DNA from: Actinomadura oligospora ATCC 43269
GTDB taxonomy: Bacteria > Actinomycetota > Actinomycetes > Streptosporangiales > Streptosporangiaceae
Reading direction: 5' to 3'
Assembly (NCBI RefSeq): GCF_000518265.1
Contig: NZ_JADG01000020.1
Location: 1 to 64,000 of the forward strand
Length of the DNA: 64,000 nucleotides
Each line of letters begins with the position of its first letter. The first letter of the stretch is position 1. This document shows, piece by piece, positions 16,160 through 24,566 of this stretch. Under the pieces are notes generated by a model that did no database searches, had not been told where the DNA came from, and saw only the letters and a list, made by a program, of their open reading frames with translations. A program made the position numbers and the translations under genes.

Positions 16160-17713
16160 TCAAACGGCCCCGGTCGGCGTGTGCCCCTTCCAGTACTCGT
16201 CCTTCAGCAGGCGCTTGAAGAGCTTGCCGGTGGGATGGCGTGGGAGTTCGGCGCGGAAGTCGATCGAGCGCGGGCACTTGTAGTGGGCGAGGCGGTCACG
16301 GCAGTAGGCGATGAGCTCAGCCTCCAGATCCGGTCCCGCCCGCTCCGGATCCACCGGCTGGACGACGGCCTTGACGGCTTCGCCCATCTCCTCGTCCGGG
16401 ACACCGATGACGGCGACGTCCGCCACGTCCGGGTGGACGGCGAGGACGTTCTCCGCCTCCTGCGGGTAGATGTTCACCCCGCCACTGATGATCATGTAGG
16501 AGCGCCGGTCGGTGAGGTAGAGGAACCCGTCCTCGTCGACATGGCCGACGTCGCCGAGGGTCGTCCAGCCATGGCCCCACGGATCGCGGGACTCGGCGGT
16601 CTTGTCCGGGTCGCCGTGGTATTCGAACGAGCCGCCGTCACCGAAGTAGAGCGTGCCGTCCTGACCGGGCGGAAGCTCGTTGCCGTCCTCGTCGCACACG
16701 TGCGCCCGCCCGAGGATCGGACGGCCGACGGTGCCCTTGTGCGCGATCCAGTCGGACGGACTCGCGTAGACGAAGCAGTTGCCCTCCGTCGCCGCGTAGT
16801 ACTCGTGCAGGATCGGGCCCCACCAGTCGAGCATCCGCTCCTTGACGGGGATCGGGCAGGGCGCCGCCGCGTGGACGGCGTGCTTCAGCGATGACAGGTC
16901 GTATCGCCCGCGCACCTCGTCGGACAGCTTCAGCATCCGGATGAACATCGTCGGCACCCACTGGCTGTGCGTGACGCCGTACCGTTCGATCGCCGCCAGG
17001 GCCCCCTCCGGGTCGAACTTCTCCATCACCACGACGGTCGAACCACAACGATGGAAGTTGAGGCTGTAGCGCAGCGGTGCCGCGTGGTACAGCGGCGCCG
17101 GCGACAGGTACACCGAGTCGGCGTCCGGCTGGAACAGCAGCGTGATCAGCTGGAACAGCCCGGACGGCGTCCCGGCGGGGGCGAGCGTGAGCGGGGTCCT
17201 GACCCCCTTGGGACGCCCCGTGGTGCCGGACGAGTAGAGCATGTCGGCGCCCTCGACCTCGTCGGGCAGTGGCGTCGGCGACTGCCCGGCGACACGTTCC
17301 TCATAGGACTCGAAACCCGGCGCGGCGCCGTCGAGCATCAGCTTCAGCGTGACGTTCGGGATCCGCTCGGACGGGACGGCGGCGGCGCGGTCGGCGAGAG
17401 CGGCGCTGGTGATGAACGCCTTCGCCTCGCAGTTGTCGACGATGTAGGCGAGTTCGTCGCTCTGGAGCCGGGAGCTGACGGCGGTGTAGTAGAGGCCGGA
17501 GCGCTGCGCCGCCCACGCGACCGCGAGGAACAGCGGATGGTTCTCCAGCATGAAGGCGATGTGGTCGCCGGGGCGCAACCCCGCGGCGGCGAGCAGCCGG
17601 GCCAGGCGGGTGGACTCCTCGTCCAGCTCCCGGAAGGTGAGGACCCGGCCGGATCCCGCCATGATCACGGCGGGCTTGTCGGGCGTCTGAGCGGCGATCT
17701 GCCCCAGGTGCAT
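16160..17713 (-). CDS. Acyl-CoA synthetase (AMP-binding, FadD-like)
   Basis: A 517-residue member of the adenylate-forming superfamily, which activates a carboxylic acid to acyl-AMP and then to the CoA thioester. Motifs are in order: YSSGTTGRPKGVR (P-loop-like, about 165-177), YYAATEGNCFVYASPSDW (about 300), GWTTLGDVGHVDEDGFLYLT with the ribose-binding Asp (about 390-410), SGGVNIYPQEAENVL and the catalytic Lys in LPRHPTGKLFKR near the C-terminus. This resembles mycobacterial FadD4-type proteins annotated as acyl-CoA synthetases. The substrate cannot be read from the sequence. Confidence 0.88.
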   Translation of the reverse strand: MHLGQIAAQTPDKPAVIMAGSGRVLTFRELDEESTRLARLLAAAGLRPGDHIAFMLENHPLFLAVAWAAQRSGLYYTAVSSRLQSDELAYIVDNCEAKAFITSAALADRAAAVPSERIPNVTLKLMLDGAAPGFESYEERVAGQSPTPLPDEVEGADMLYSSGTTGRPKGVRTPLTLAPAGTPSGLFQLITLLFQPDADSVYLSPAPLYHAAPLRYSLNFHRCGSTVVVMEKFDPEGALAAIERYGVTHSQWVPTMFIRMLKLSDEVRGRYDLSSLKHAVHAAAPCPIPVKERMLDWWGPILHEYYAATEGNCFVYASPSDWIAHKGTVGRPILGRAHVCDEDGNELPPGQDGTLYFGDGGSFEYHGDPDKTAESRDPWGHGWTTLGDVGHVDEDGFLYLTDRRSYMIISGGVNIYPQEAENVLAVHPDVADVAVIGVPDEEMGEAVKAVVQPVDPERAGPDLEAELIAYCRDRLAHYKCPRSIDFRAELPRHPTGKLFKRLLKDEYWKGHTPTGAV

Positions 17714-18033
17714 GGCACCGCACGGTACCGGCCCCGGACCTGGAATGGAATGCCGTTCGGTATGCCGCCCGGGCGGCGGCCGGACGCCGGTTCCCGGATC
17801 GGCGCACAGCCGGTCACGGACCGCCCGAAGACGGCCCGCCGATTTCGGATTGTCGGGACGGCCCCGATTCGGACCGCCGGAAGGGGCCCATTCCGGGCCC
17901 CTGGACGGGCCGGTTCCGGCGCGCGAGCACCGATCGGGTTCGGACGGCGGCGCTCGACCCCGCTCTCAGCGCCGGATCGAGCCGGTGACGTCGGGCCGCT
18001 TCCGGGTGATGCGATCGGAACGCGGCCCGGCGC
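17714..18033. other. Gene-free interval between acyl-CoA synthetase and DUF397 gene
   Basis: About 320 bp without a convincing gene. It holds the hairpin at 17882-17902 and, on its left side, the presumed promoter of the acyl-CoA synthetase, for which no clear -10/-35 pair is visible. Confidence 0.5.
17882..17902 (-). terminator. Hairpin downstream of the DUF397 gene
   Basis: AGGGGCCC (17882-17889) pairs with GGGCCCCT (17895-17902) around ATTCC. No T-run follows, as is common for actinobacterial terminators. It lies 132 bp past the DUF397 stop. Confidence 0.4.
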
Positions 18034-18264
18034 TCAGACCAGCATGTGGTCGAAGTCCCCGTCCTTGGCCCCGCCCACGAACGCCTCCACCTCCGCGCGC
18101 GTGTACACGAGGATCGGCCCCTCGGGATCGCGGGAGTTGCGGACCGCGATGTCCCCCGTCGGCAGTTCCGCCAGCTCCACGCAGTTGCCGTTCGGATTGC
18201 TACGGCGGCTCTTCTGCCACTCGAGCCGTCCGCGCATGACGGTCGGCACTGACTCGCCGTCCAT
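18034..18264 (-). CDS. DUF397 domain protein
   Basis: A 76-residue acidic protein with the DUF397 signature LEWQKSRRSNPNGNCVELAE followed by IAVRNSRDPEGPILVYTRAE and a C-terminal AFVGGAKDGDFD. DUF397 proteins are abundant in actinomycetes, where they usually lie beside an XRE-type DNA-binding protein of the WhiJ/DUF5753 kind and modulate it. No such partner is in the window; instead the gene diverges from a HATPase_c protein. The ATG at 18264 is preceded by AAGGGGGG. Longer starts run into the TGCA array and look non-coding. Confidence 0.85.
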   Translation of the reverse strand: MDGESVPTVMRGRLEWQKSRRSNPNGNCVELAELPTGDIAVRNSRDPEGPILVYTRAEVEAFVGGAKDGDFDHMLV

Positions 18265-18361
18265 CGTGAGCCCCCCTTGCTGCGTTCGTGGCCCGTCCCG
18301 AGGACGGGCCGCCCTGTCCCCACCCCCGGCACCGGACCGGCCCCGAGAGCGATGATACGAA

Positions 18362-18426
18362 ATGCACGTGCATCTGGTTGTGCATATAGCCATGCATCCG
18401 TGCTTGCATACGGTCTTGCATCTGCA
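18362..18426. promoter_or_regulatory. Periodic TGCA array between divergent genes
   Basis: TGCA occurs at 18363, 18369, 18381, 18393, 18405, 18417 and 18423: steps of 6, 12, 12, 12, 12 and 6, symmetric about 18394/18395. The left end, ATGCACGTGCAT (18362-18373), is a perfect palindrome and the centre is ATGCAT. It lies between the DUF397 gene and the HATPase_c gene and probably covers both promoters. This is best explained as an operator for a protein that binds cooperatively in regular steps; the protein is unknown. Confidence 0.65.
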
Positions 18427-18490
18427 CGACTTGAGGAGCAAGATAGCGAACGCTCGCACCCGTCCCGTCCGCACGCCCCTGGGGTTGCCA

Positions 18491-19099
18491 ATGTTCGTTG
18501 ACCAGGCCGACGACCTCGCGGCTTCCATCGAGCGGGGCCGGCGGCCCCTGGAGCTCCCGTACGCCTCCCCCGACCCCGCGACGGCCGACGGCGCCGCGGC
18601 CGGGGACACAACCCCCTTGCTGTCCAGTCACCGGGATGCGACCACTTCGTCCGGCTTTGCCGGACTCTGGCCGACCCCGCACGCGGGCAGCCCGCGCACC
18701 GCCCGCAAGGTCCTGTCGGCCGACCCCACGGCGCCCCGCGCGGCCCGCGGGTTCGCGCGCGAGACCCTCGCCGGGTGGGGGATGCCCGGCGATGGCTCCG
18801 ACGTGCTGGTGGCCGTCTCCGAACTGGTCACCAACGCACTCCGACACGGGGTGGAGACGTCCGTAAACCAGATTCAGTCACGTCCGATACAGCTGGTGCT
18901 GCTCGGTCACCCGCGTCGCCTGGTCGTCACCGTGACGGACCCCGGCGGCAGCAGGCCCACCGTGGCCCACCCCGAGGACGCCTTCAGCGAGGACGGGCGT
19001 GGACTCGTCGTCGTCGCAGGTGTCAGCGACGCGTGGGGTTGGGCGCCGCTCAGCACCGGAGGCAAGGCCGTCTGGGCGGCCTTCAACCTGGCGTCCTGA
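18491..19099 (+). CDS. HATPase_c ATP-binding protein (RsbW-like anti-sigma/regulatory kinase)
   Basis: A 202-residue protein. The first 90 residues are low in recognisable features; the C-terminal half is a GHKL ATPase of the anti-sigma factor type: N-box VAVSELVTNALRHGVE (about 107-122), G1-like VTVTDPGGSRP and G2-like EDGRGLVVVAGVSD (about 171-184), ending in AVWAAFNL. Single-domain proteins like this are plentiful in actinomycetes and usually bind or phosphorylate anti-anti-sigma partners. The ATG at 18491 was chosen; the frame is open up to 18362, but that part is the TGCA array, not protein-like. It is divergent from the DUF397 gene, a pairing also seen in other actinomycetes. Confidence 0.82.
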   Translation: MFVDQADDLAASIERGRRPLELPYASPDPATADGAAAGDTTPLLSSHRDATTSSGFAGLWPTPHAGSPRTARKVLSADPTAPRAARGFARETLAGWGMPGDGSDVLVAVSELVTNALRHGVETSVNQIQSRPIQLVLLGHPRRLVVTVTDPGGSRPTVAHPEDAFSEDGRGLVVVAGVSDAWGWAPLSTGGKAVWAAFNLAS

Positions 19100-19135
19100 C
19101 TCTCGGGGTTCCGCGCTCCCGCCCTGAAGGACCCG

Positions 19136-19178
19136 CGACGGGCGTGCCGTCTCTTCCACTCGGACGGCACGCCCGTCG
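19136..19178. terminator. Strong hairpin between converging genes
   Basis: CGACGGGCGTGCCGTC (19136-19151) pairs perfectly over 16 bp with GACGGCACGCCCGTCG (19163-19178), loop TCTTCCACTCG. It lies between the HATPase_c stop and the otsA stop and is followed by GTGCTTTC. Confidence 0.8.
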
Positions 19179-19265
19179 TGCTTTCATGCGCGCGGAGGCC
19201 GAGAGTAGCGGGCTCGTTCGTCCGCCCGATGCTTCGCCTTCCTGAGCGAGCAGCGGGCGGGGCGT

Positions 19266-20684
19266 TCAGACGGCTTCGCGGGCTATGGCGGTGGGCGGGG
19301 TCGGCTCCTCCAGGGCGGCGAGGAAGTCGTGGGCCCAGCGGTCCACGTCGTGCTCCAGGACGCGGCGGCGCATCGAGCGCATCCGGCGGCCCTGCTCGGC
19401 CGGGTGGTCGCGCAGGGCGTCCAGCAGGGACTGCTTCAGGCCGTCTATGTCGTACGGGTTGACCTGGTAGGCGCGCTTGAGCTCGGCGGCGGCGCCGGCG
19501 AACTCGCTGAGGACGAGGGCGCCGCGCAGGTCCTCGCGGCAGGCGACGTACTCCTTGGCGACCAGGTTCATGCCGTCCCGCAGCGGGGTGACGACCATGA
19601 CGTCCGCCGCGAGGAAGAGGGCGGCGAGCTCGGGCCGGTCGTAGGACGTGTGCAGGTAGTGGATGACCGGTGTGCCGATCTCGCCGTGCTCGCCGTTGAT
19701 GTGCCCGACCTGCTGCTCGATCTGGTCGCGGAGCAGCTGGTACTGCTCGACGCGTTCGCGGCTGGGCGTGGCGATCTGGATGAAGGTGGCCTCGCCGGGG
19801 CGCAGCTCGCCGTCGCGGAACAGCTCGCCGAACGCCTCGAGGCGCTGGGTGATGCCCTTGGTGTAGTCGAGCCGGTCGACGCCGAGCAGCAGCTTGGCGT
19901 CGCGGACGTCCTCGCGGATCTCGGCGGCCCGGCGGCGGACGGACGGCTGGGCGATGAGACGGCCCAGCTCCTCGGCGTCCACCGAGATCGGGAACGCGCG
20001 GGCGCGGACGGTGCGGCCGTCCCAGAACACGTCCTGCTTGAAGGTGCGGGCGTCGAGCAGGCGGCGGCACAGCCGGACGAAGTTCTGCGCCGCGCCGGGG
20101 AGCTGGAATCCGACCAGGTCGGCGCCGAGCAGCCCCTCGAGGATCTGGCGGCGCCACGGCAGCTGCCAGAACAGCTCCAGCGGCGGGAACGGGATGTGCA
20201 GGAAGAACCCGATGCGCAGGTCGGGGCGGAGGCGGCGGAGCATCGCGGGGACGAGCTGGAGCTGGTAGTCCTGGATCCAGACCATCGCGCCCTTGCCCGC
20301 GACATCGGCGGCCACCTCGGCGAAGCGCGCGTTGACGCGGACGTAGGCGTCCCACATCGCCCGGTCGTAGACGGGCGGCGCGATGACGTCGTGGTAGAGC
20401 GGCCAGAGGGTGGCGTTGGAGAAGCCCTCGTAGTAGAGCTCGACCTCCTCGGCGGACTGGTGGACGGGGACGAGCGACATGCCGTCCTCCCGGAACGGCT
20501 CGAGCCGCTCGTCGGGGGCGCCGGACCAGCCGATCCAGGTCCCGTGGCGGCGGCGCATCAGCGGCGCGATGGCGCTGACCAGGCCGCCGGGGCTGCGCCG
20601 CCAGGACGGTTCGCCGTCCTCGCCGACGATCCTGTCCACGGGGAGGCGGTTGGCCACCACGACGAACTCACTAGCGCGCGACAC
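19266..20684 (-). CDS. otsA: Trehalose-6-phosphate synthase
   Basis: A 472-residue GT20 glycosyltransferase that makes trehalose 6-phosphate from UDP-glucose (or GDP-glucose) and glucose 6-phosphate. It opens EFVVVANRLPVDR and RRSPGGLVSAIAPLM, which hold the donor-binding Arg and Gly-Gly loop; WIQDYQLQLVPAMLR, GFFLHIPFPPLELFWQLPWR, DRLDYTKGI and LRDGMNLVAKEYVACRED are all present and intact. The length matches bacterial OtsA. No otsB phosphatase gene is nearby. Role: osmolyte and cell-envelope precursor supply. Single gene. Confidence 0.95.
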   Translation of the reverse strand: MSRASEFVVVANRLPVDRIVGEDGEPSWRRSPGGLVSAIAPLMRRRHGTWIGWSGAPDERLEPFREDGMSLVPVHQSAEEVELYYEGFSNATLWPLYHDVIAPPVYDRAMWDAYVRVNARFAEVAADVAGKGAMVWIQDYQLQLVPAMLRRLRPDLRIGFFLHIPFPPLELFWQLPWRRQILEGLLGADLVGFQLPGAAQNFVRLCRRLLDARTFKQDVFWDGRTVRARAFPISVDAEELGRLIAQPSVRRRAAEIREDVRDAKLLLGVDRLDYTKGITQRLEAFGELFRDGELRPGEATFIQIATPSRERVEQYQLLRDQIEQQVGHINGEHGEIGTPVIHYLHTSYDRPELAALFLAADVMVVTPLRDGMNLVAKEYVACREDLRGALVLSEFAGAAAELKRAYQVNPYDIDGLKQSLLDALRDHPAEQGRRMRSMRRRVLEHDVDRWAHDFLAALEEPTPPTAIAREAV

Positions 20685-20851
20685 CCCAGGACCTGCCCTT
20701 CCATGATCCGCGTGATCACCTGTGCTCTACCCGCCGCGGGAGCCGGTCACGCGGGCACATGATCACAAGATCGCATCATACGGGGCACTACCTGCCCATT
20801 CTTCGCGCGACACGACATGGAGGCAGGAGATGACAGAAAGCGGAGGCGTGA

Positions 20852-20895
20852 GAAGGGCCCGGAGCCGACCCCCGCCGGTCGGTTCCGGGCCCTTC
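20852..20895 (-). terminator. Hairpin downstream of the DoxX gene
   Basis: GAAGGGCCCGG (20852-20862) pairs perfectly with CCGGGCCCTTC (20885-20895), and the inner CCGACC/GGTCGG continues the stem. It lies 69 bp past the DoxX stop. Confidence 0.65.
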
Positions 20896-20963
20896 GCCGG
20901 TCGGCGCCGTCCCCGGGCGCCCGCACTCACCCGGGGACGGCGTCTCGGTCGGGCTCTGACGGG

Positions 20964-21428
20964 TCAGACCTCGACGGCCCGGCGTTCGCCATGGACGGCG
21001 TCCCCCCTCAGGCCGCCGCCGAGCAGCGCGTCCAGGGACAGCCGTCCCGGACCGGCGAAGGCCACGAGCAGGGAGAGGGCGCCGAGCACGAGCACGTACT
21101 CATAGCCGCCCTTCTCGGAGAAGAAGCCGTGGTCGGCGTGGGCGTACCAGAGCGCGCCCGCCATGTCGGCGAACAGCAGCACGCCGACGAGCGGGACCAG
21201 GACGCCGACGATCAGCGCGACGCCGCCGGCCAGCTCGACCCACGTGGCGTAGAACGCGGCCACGCTCGGCAGCGGGATGCCCATGCCGTCGAACATCTTG
21301 GTGACGTCGCCGTGGCCGTACTTGTGGAACTTCTGCCAGCCGTGCGCGATGAACACCACGCCGAGCACGAGGCGGCCGAGCAGCAGTCCGGTGTCGGACA
21401 GCGCGGGGAATCTGCGGGACAGGTACAC
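20964..21428 (-). CDS. DoxX-family membrane protein
   Basis: A 154-residue protein with four membrane spans. The DoxX pattern is seen in LLLGRLVLGVVFIAHGWQKF, VELAGGVALIVGVLVPLVGV, ADMAGALWYAHADHGFF with GGYEYVLVLGALSLLVA. DoxX proteins are inner-membrane proteins linked to redox stress and respiration, and their biochemical reaction is often undefined. The gene diverges from a MarR regulator with a palindrome between them, so it is probably the regulator's target. Confidence 0.85.
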   Translation of the reverse strand: MYLSRRFPALSDTGLLLGRLVLGVVFIAHGWQKFHKYGHGDVTKMFDGMGIPLPSVAAFYATWVELAGGVALIVGVLVPLVGVLLFADMAGALWYAHADHGFFSEKGGYEYVLVLGALSLLVAFAGPGRLSLDALLGGGLRGDAVHGERRAVEV

Positions 21429-21529
21429 GGGAGCTCCTTCGCGGGGTCGCCCGGGCGGGAGCGCCCGGGCAGGGTTCGTGGCGGGGAACGAGATCGTTCA
21501 AACCTGTACTAACACTCCCGCGGGGATGA

Positions 21530-21552
21530 TTCAAATCTGAACCGAATAGAAT
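21530..21552 (+). promoter_or_regulatory. MarR-gene promoter with operator-like dyad TTCAAATCTGAA
   Basis: The imperfect dyad TTCAAATCTGAA (21530-21541) lies just before TAGAAT (21547-21552), a good -10 box 7 nt from the ATG, which implies a leaderless transcript. A half-site GTTCAAAC lies at 21496-21503 nearer the DoxX gene. This suggests autoregulation and control of doxX. Confidence 0.55.
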
Positions 21553-21559
21553 CGGGTTC

Positions 21560-22096
21560 ATGTTCCGCCTCGACCAGTCCGACCGTCCCGAACATTCCGG
21601 TTCGTCCGAGGATGTCGATTCCGGACGCGCCGGAGACGACGGCGCCCCGCTCGCGCCCTCCGAACTGCGCGCCTGGAAGGGCTTCCTCACCGTGTCGCAC
21701 CTGCTGGAGCAGGAGATCGAGCGGCAGCTCAAGGCGGACGGCGAGCTCTCCCACGCCGACTTCGAGATCCTGGTCACGCTGCGCGGGGCGGACGAGCGGC
21801 GGCTGCGCATGACCGAGCTCGCCCGCCGCGCGATGATCTCCAAGAGCCGGCTGACCTACCAGGTCACCCAGCTCGAGCAGCGCGGGCTGGTGCGCCGGAC
21901 GCCCTGCCCGACCGACCGCCGCGCGATCTGGGCGCAGATCACCGCCGAGGGCGAGGAGCGCCTCGCCAAGGTGCGGCCGGGGCATCGGGGCGTCGTCCGG
22001 CGGGAGCTGATCGACCAGCTGTCCGCCGAGGAGCTGGACGTCCTCGGGACGGCCCTGACCCGCGTCGCCGACAACCTCCGCGGCACCGACCGTTAG
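21560..22096 (+). CDS. MarR-family transcriptional regulator
   Basis: A 178-residue regulator. After a 30-residue acidic lead, the winged-helix domain is clear: LSHADFEILVTLRGADERRL, RMTELARRAMISKSRLTYQV (recognition helix) and LEQRGLVRRTPCPTDRRAIW (wing), ending with a helical dimer segment. Divergent from doxX, leaderless by position of its -10 box, and almost touching the converging YbaK-like gene. Known MarR relatives beside doxX respond to quinones or oxidants; the signal here is unknown. Confidence 0.87.
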   Translation: MFRLDQSDRPEHSGSSEDVDSGRAGDDGAPLAPSELRAWKGFLTVSHLLEQEIERQLKADGELSHADFEILVTLRGADERRLRMTELARRAMISKSRLTYQVTQLEQRGLVRRTPCPTDRRAIWAQITAEGEERLAKVRPGHRGVVRRELIDQLSAEELDVLGTALTRVADNLRGTDR

Positions 22097-22110
22097 TGCG
22101 TGAACGTTCC

Positions 22111-22629
22111 CTACTGGGCCAGCGGGAGGACCTCCGCGCCCGGCAGGGCGGCCAGGGACTTGCCCGGGACGAGGAGCTTCGAGCCGCGCACTCCCCCGCC
22201 GATCACGACCTCGTCGGCCTCGGCGACGGCCGCGTCCACGAGGATCGGCCAGTCGGCGGGCAGGCCGACCGGGGTGATGCCGCCGTACTCCATGCCGGTC
22301 AGGTCCGTCGCGTCCGCCATCGGCGCGAAGGACGCCTTGCGTGCCCCCAGGTGCTTGCGGACGACGCCGTTCACGTCCGCGCGGCCGGTGGCGAGGACCA
22401 TGCACGCCGCGTAGCTCACCTCGCCGCCGCGCTTGGCCGCGACGACCACGCAGTTCGCGCTGATCTCCATCCCGACGCCGTACCGCTCGCAGAACGCGGC
22501 GGTGTCGGCCAGTTCGGGGTCGATCTCGGCGACCCTGGCGCCCGGGACGTCCGCGATCGCCGCCGCGACCGGCTCGGCCAGCAGGTCGGGACGCTCTGTC
22601 GCGGGGATCCAGTCGAGCCTGTCCGTCAT
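22111..22629 (-). CDS. YbaK/ProX-type aminoacyl-tRNA deacylase domain protein
   Basis: A 172-residue single-domain protein of the YbaK/aminoacyl-tRNA synthetase-associated family, which hydrolyses mischarged tRNAs such as Cys- or Ala-tRNAPro. The fold is visible in NCVVVAAKRGGEVSYAACMV, VRKHLGARKASFAPMADAT (with the conserved Lys), TGMEYGGITPVGLPADWPIL and VVIGGGVRGSKLLVPGKSL. The exact tRNA cannot be told. Transcribed in the direction of the two-component genes but separated from them by about 90 bp. Confidence 0.85.
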   Translation of the reverse strand: MTDRLDWIPATERPDLLAEPVAAAIADVPGARVAEIDPELADTAAFCERYGVGMEISANCVVVAAKRGGEVSYAACMVLATGRADVNGVVRKHLGARKASFAPMADATDLTGMEYGGITPVGLPADWPILVDAAVAEADEVVIGGGVRGSKLLVPGKSLAALPGAEVLPLAQ

Positions 22630-22720
22630 GCCGTTCTCCTCCGTCGCGGTCGGGTTCCGTGGAGGTCAGCCTGCCAGGTCCGGGCGCGTTCCGGCGGGGC
22701 CGGGAGGGGGCTCGTGCTCG

Positions 22721-23371
22721 TCACGCGCCCAGGTGGCGGAGGACGGCGAGGACGCGGCGGCTGTACCCGGGCGACTCCCCCAGGCCGAGCTTGCCGAAGA
22801 TCGCGTTGGCGTGCTTCTCGACGGCGCTCTGCGAGACGTGCAGGCGTTCGGCGATCGTCGCGTTAGCCAGGCCCTCGGCCATGGCGGCGAGGACGTCCCG
22901 TTCGCGCGGGGTGAGGTCGGCGAGGGGGTCGGCGCGTTCGCGGTCGGCGCCCGCGAGCAGCCGCCGGACGACCTCCGGATCGAAGGCCGCGCCGCCCGCG
23001 TGGACCCGGTCCAGGGCGTCCAGGAACTCGTCCACCTGCGCGACACGGTCCTTCAGCAGGTAGCCGACGCCGTTCGCGCTGGAGGTGAGCAGTTCGGTGG
23101 CGAACCTGCGCTCCACGTACTGCGACAGGACCAGAACGCCCACCTCGGGACGGGTCCTACGGAGGTCGAGCGCGGCGCGCAGGCCCTCGTCGGTGTGCGT
23201 GGGCGGCATGCGGACGTCCACGACGACCACGTCCGGCGGGTCGGCGGCCACGGCCGCGAGCAGCGCCTCGGCGTCGCCGACCGCGGCGACGACCTCGTGC
23301 CCCTCCTCGGCCAGCAGGCGGACCAGGCCCTCGCGGAGCAGGGCGGAGTCCTCGGCCAGCGTCACTCGCAT
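22721..23371 (-). CDS. NarL/LuxR-type response regulator
   Basis: A 216-residue regulator. The receiver domain has the acidic pair in MRVTLAEDSALLREGL, the phospho-accepting Asp in VVVVDVRMPPT (about 53) and the conserved Lys in YLLKDRVAQ. The C-terminal LuxR HTH reads LTPRERDVLAAMAEGLANAT then IAERLHVSQSAVEKHANAIF. It lies 28 bp after the histidine kinase stop and forms its cognate pair. Confidence 0.92.
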   Translation of the reverse strand: MRVTLAEDSALLREGLVRLLAEEGHEVVAAVGDAEALLAAVAADPPDVVVVDVRMPPTHTDEGLRAALDLRRTRPEVGVLVLSQYVERRFATELLTSSANGVGYLLKDRVAQVDEFLDALDRVHAGGAAFDPEVVRRLLAGADRERADPLADLTPRERDVLAAMAEGLANATIAERLHVSQSAVEKHANAIFGKLGLGESPGYSRRVLAVLRHLGA

Positions 23372-23399
23372 GATCGTCCTCGGAGTTCGGGAGGAGGGG

Positions 23400-24518
23400 T
23401 CAGGCGCATGGCAGTTCCGCGGTGATCTCGGTGGGACCGCCGGGCGGGCTGACCACGCTGAAGGTCCCGTCGAGGGCCGCCGCGCGGCGGGCGAGGCCGC
23501 GCAGGCCGCCGCCGGACGGCTCGGCGCCGCCCCTCCCGTCGTCGGTGATCTTCACGACGAGCATTCTGCCGTCCCCGGTCACCCGGACCGACACCCGGGA
23601 CGCCCCGGCGTGCTTCGCCGCGTTCGTGACCGCCTCGCAGACCACGAAGTACGCGGCCGTCTCGACCTCGCGCGGCGGACGCCCCGGCGCGTCCAGGCCG
23701 ACCTGGACGTCCACCGGGAACGGGGCGCGCTCGGCGACCGCCTCGAGCGCCGCGCCGAGGCCCTCGGAGTCGAGCGCGGACGGGAAGACGCGCCAGGACG
23801 TCTCGCGCAGGTCCTCGAGGGCCAGGCGCGACTCGTCGTGCGCCTGCCGCAGCAGGTCGCGGGCGCGGTCCGGGTCGTCCGAGCGACGGGCCCGGCCGAT
23901 CAGCATGCCGAGCGCGACGAGCCGCTGCTGGACGCCGTCGTGCAGGTCGCGTTCGATGCGGCGGCGCTCGTCGTCCACGGCGGCGACGACCTCGGCGCGG
24001 CTCTCCGAGAGCTCCGCGACGCGCCGCCGGTACGCCTCGAGCTGGTCGGGGCCGAGGAAGCGGGCCGCGAGCCGCCGTTCCGCCGCCACCACTCCGGTGA
24101 GGCCCTGCGCGGCCAGGAACGCCAGGACGATCCCGACGAGCACGAAGTACACGACGATCGTGGGCGACGGAGGGATCCGGTCCAGGTTCCGGCCGGTGAT
24201 CCACCATCCGACGGCCAGGCGGACGGCCGACACGACGCCCGTCCCGCACAGCGCCAGGATCACGCCTCCGAGCAGGCCGATCGGCACCCGCGCGAGGAGG
24301 TAGGCCGCCGCGCGGCGCGGGTCCCGGTCGGGGGGCGGGACGTCCGCGCGGAAGAAGGTGAGGAGTCTGCGCCGTTCCAGCCCGGCCAGCGTCCGCGCGG
24401 ATCCCGCATGGAGGAGGACGGGAGCCAGGGGGACGGTGAGGACGGCGGTCGCGGCTCCGAGGGTCAGGCCCGCGACGGTCCGGCCCAGGATCCGTCCGGC
24501 GGCTCGCCAGCCTGTCAC
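23400..24518 (-). CDS. Sensor histidine kinase (HisKA_3 type)
   Basis: A 372-residue membrane kinase. Residues 1-140 contain about four hydrophobic segments in the sensing part, with no extracellular loop of note, so a membrane or intramembrane signal is likely. The dimerisation helix ERRRIERDLHDGVQQRLVAL carries the phosphorylated His at 193. The catalytic domain shows VVCEAVTNAAKHAGASRVSV and ITDDGRGGAEPSGGGLRGLA. It belongs to the NarX/DesK-like group. DedA, kinase and regulator lie in order on one strand with gaps of 48 and 28 bp, so the kinase may sense membrane state together with DedA. Confidence 0.9.
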   Translation of the reverse strand: MTGWRAAGRILGRTVAGLTLGAATAVLTVPLAPVLLHAGSARTLAGLERRRLLTFFRADVPPPDRDPRRAAAYLLARVPIGLLGGVILALCGTGVVSAVRLAVGWWITGRNLDRIPPSPTIVVYFVLVGIVLAFLAAQGLTGVVAAERRLAARFLGPDQLEAYRRRVAELSESRAEVVAAVDDERRRIERDLHDGVQQRLVALGMLIGRARRSDDPDRARDLLRQAHDESRLALEDLRETSWRVFPSALDSEGLGAALEAVAERAPFPVDVQVGLDAPGRPPREVETAAYFVVCEAVTNAAKHAGASRVSVRVTGDGRMLVVKITDDGRGGAEPSGGGLRGLARRAAALDGTFSVVSPPGGPTEITAELPCA

Positions 24519-24566
24519 TCGTCGCTCTTCCGGCGCGTCGTCGGTGGGGCGTGAAATGGGGATTCC

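Noticed and set aside
22433..23425. Long plus-strand frame opposite the response regulator
   Set aside because: It is an antisense shadow of the kinase/regulator genes, which have clear domains.
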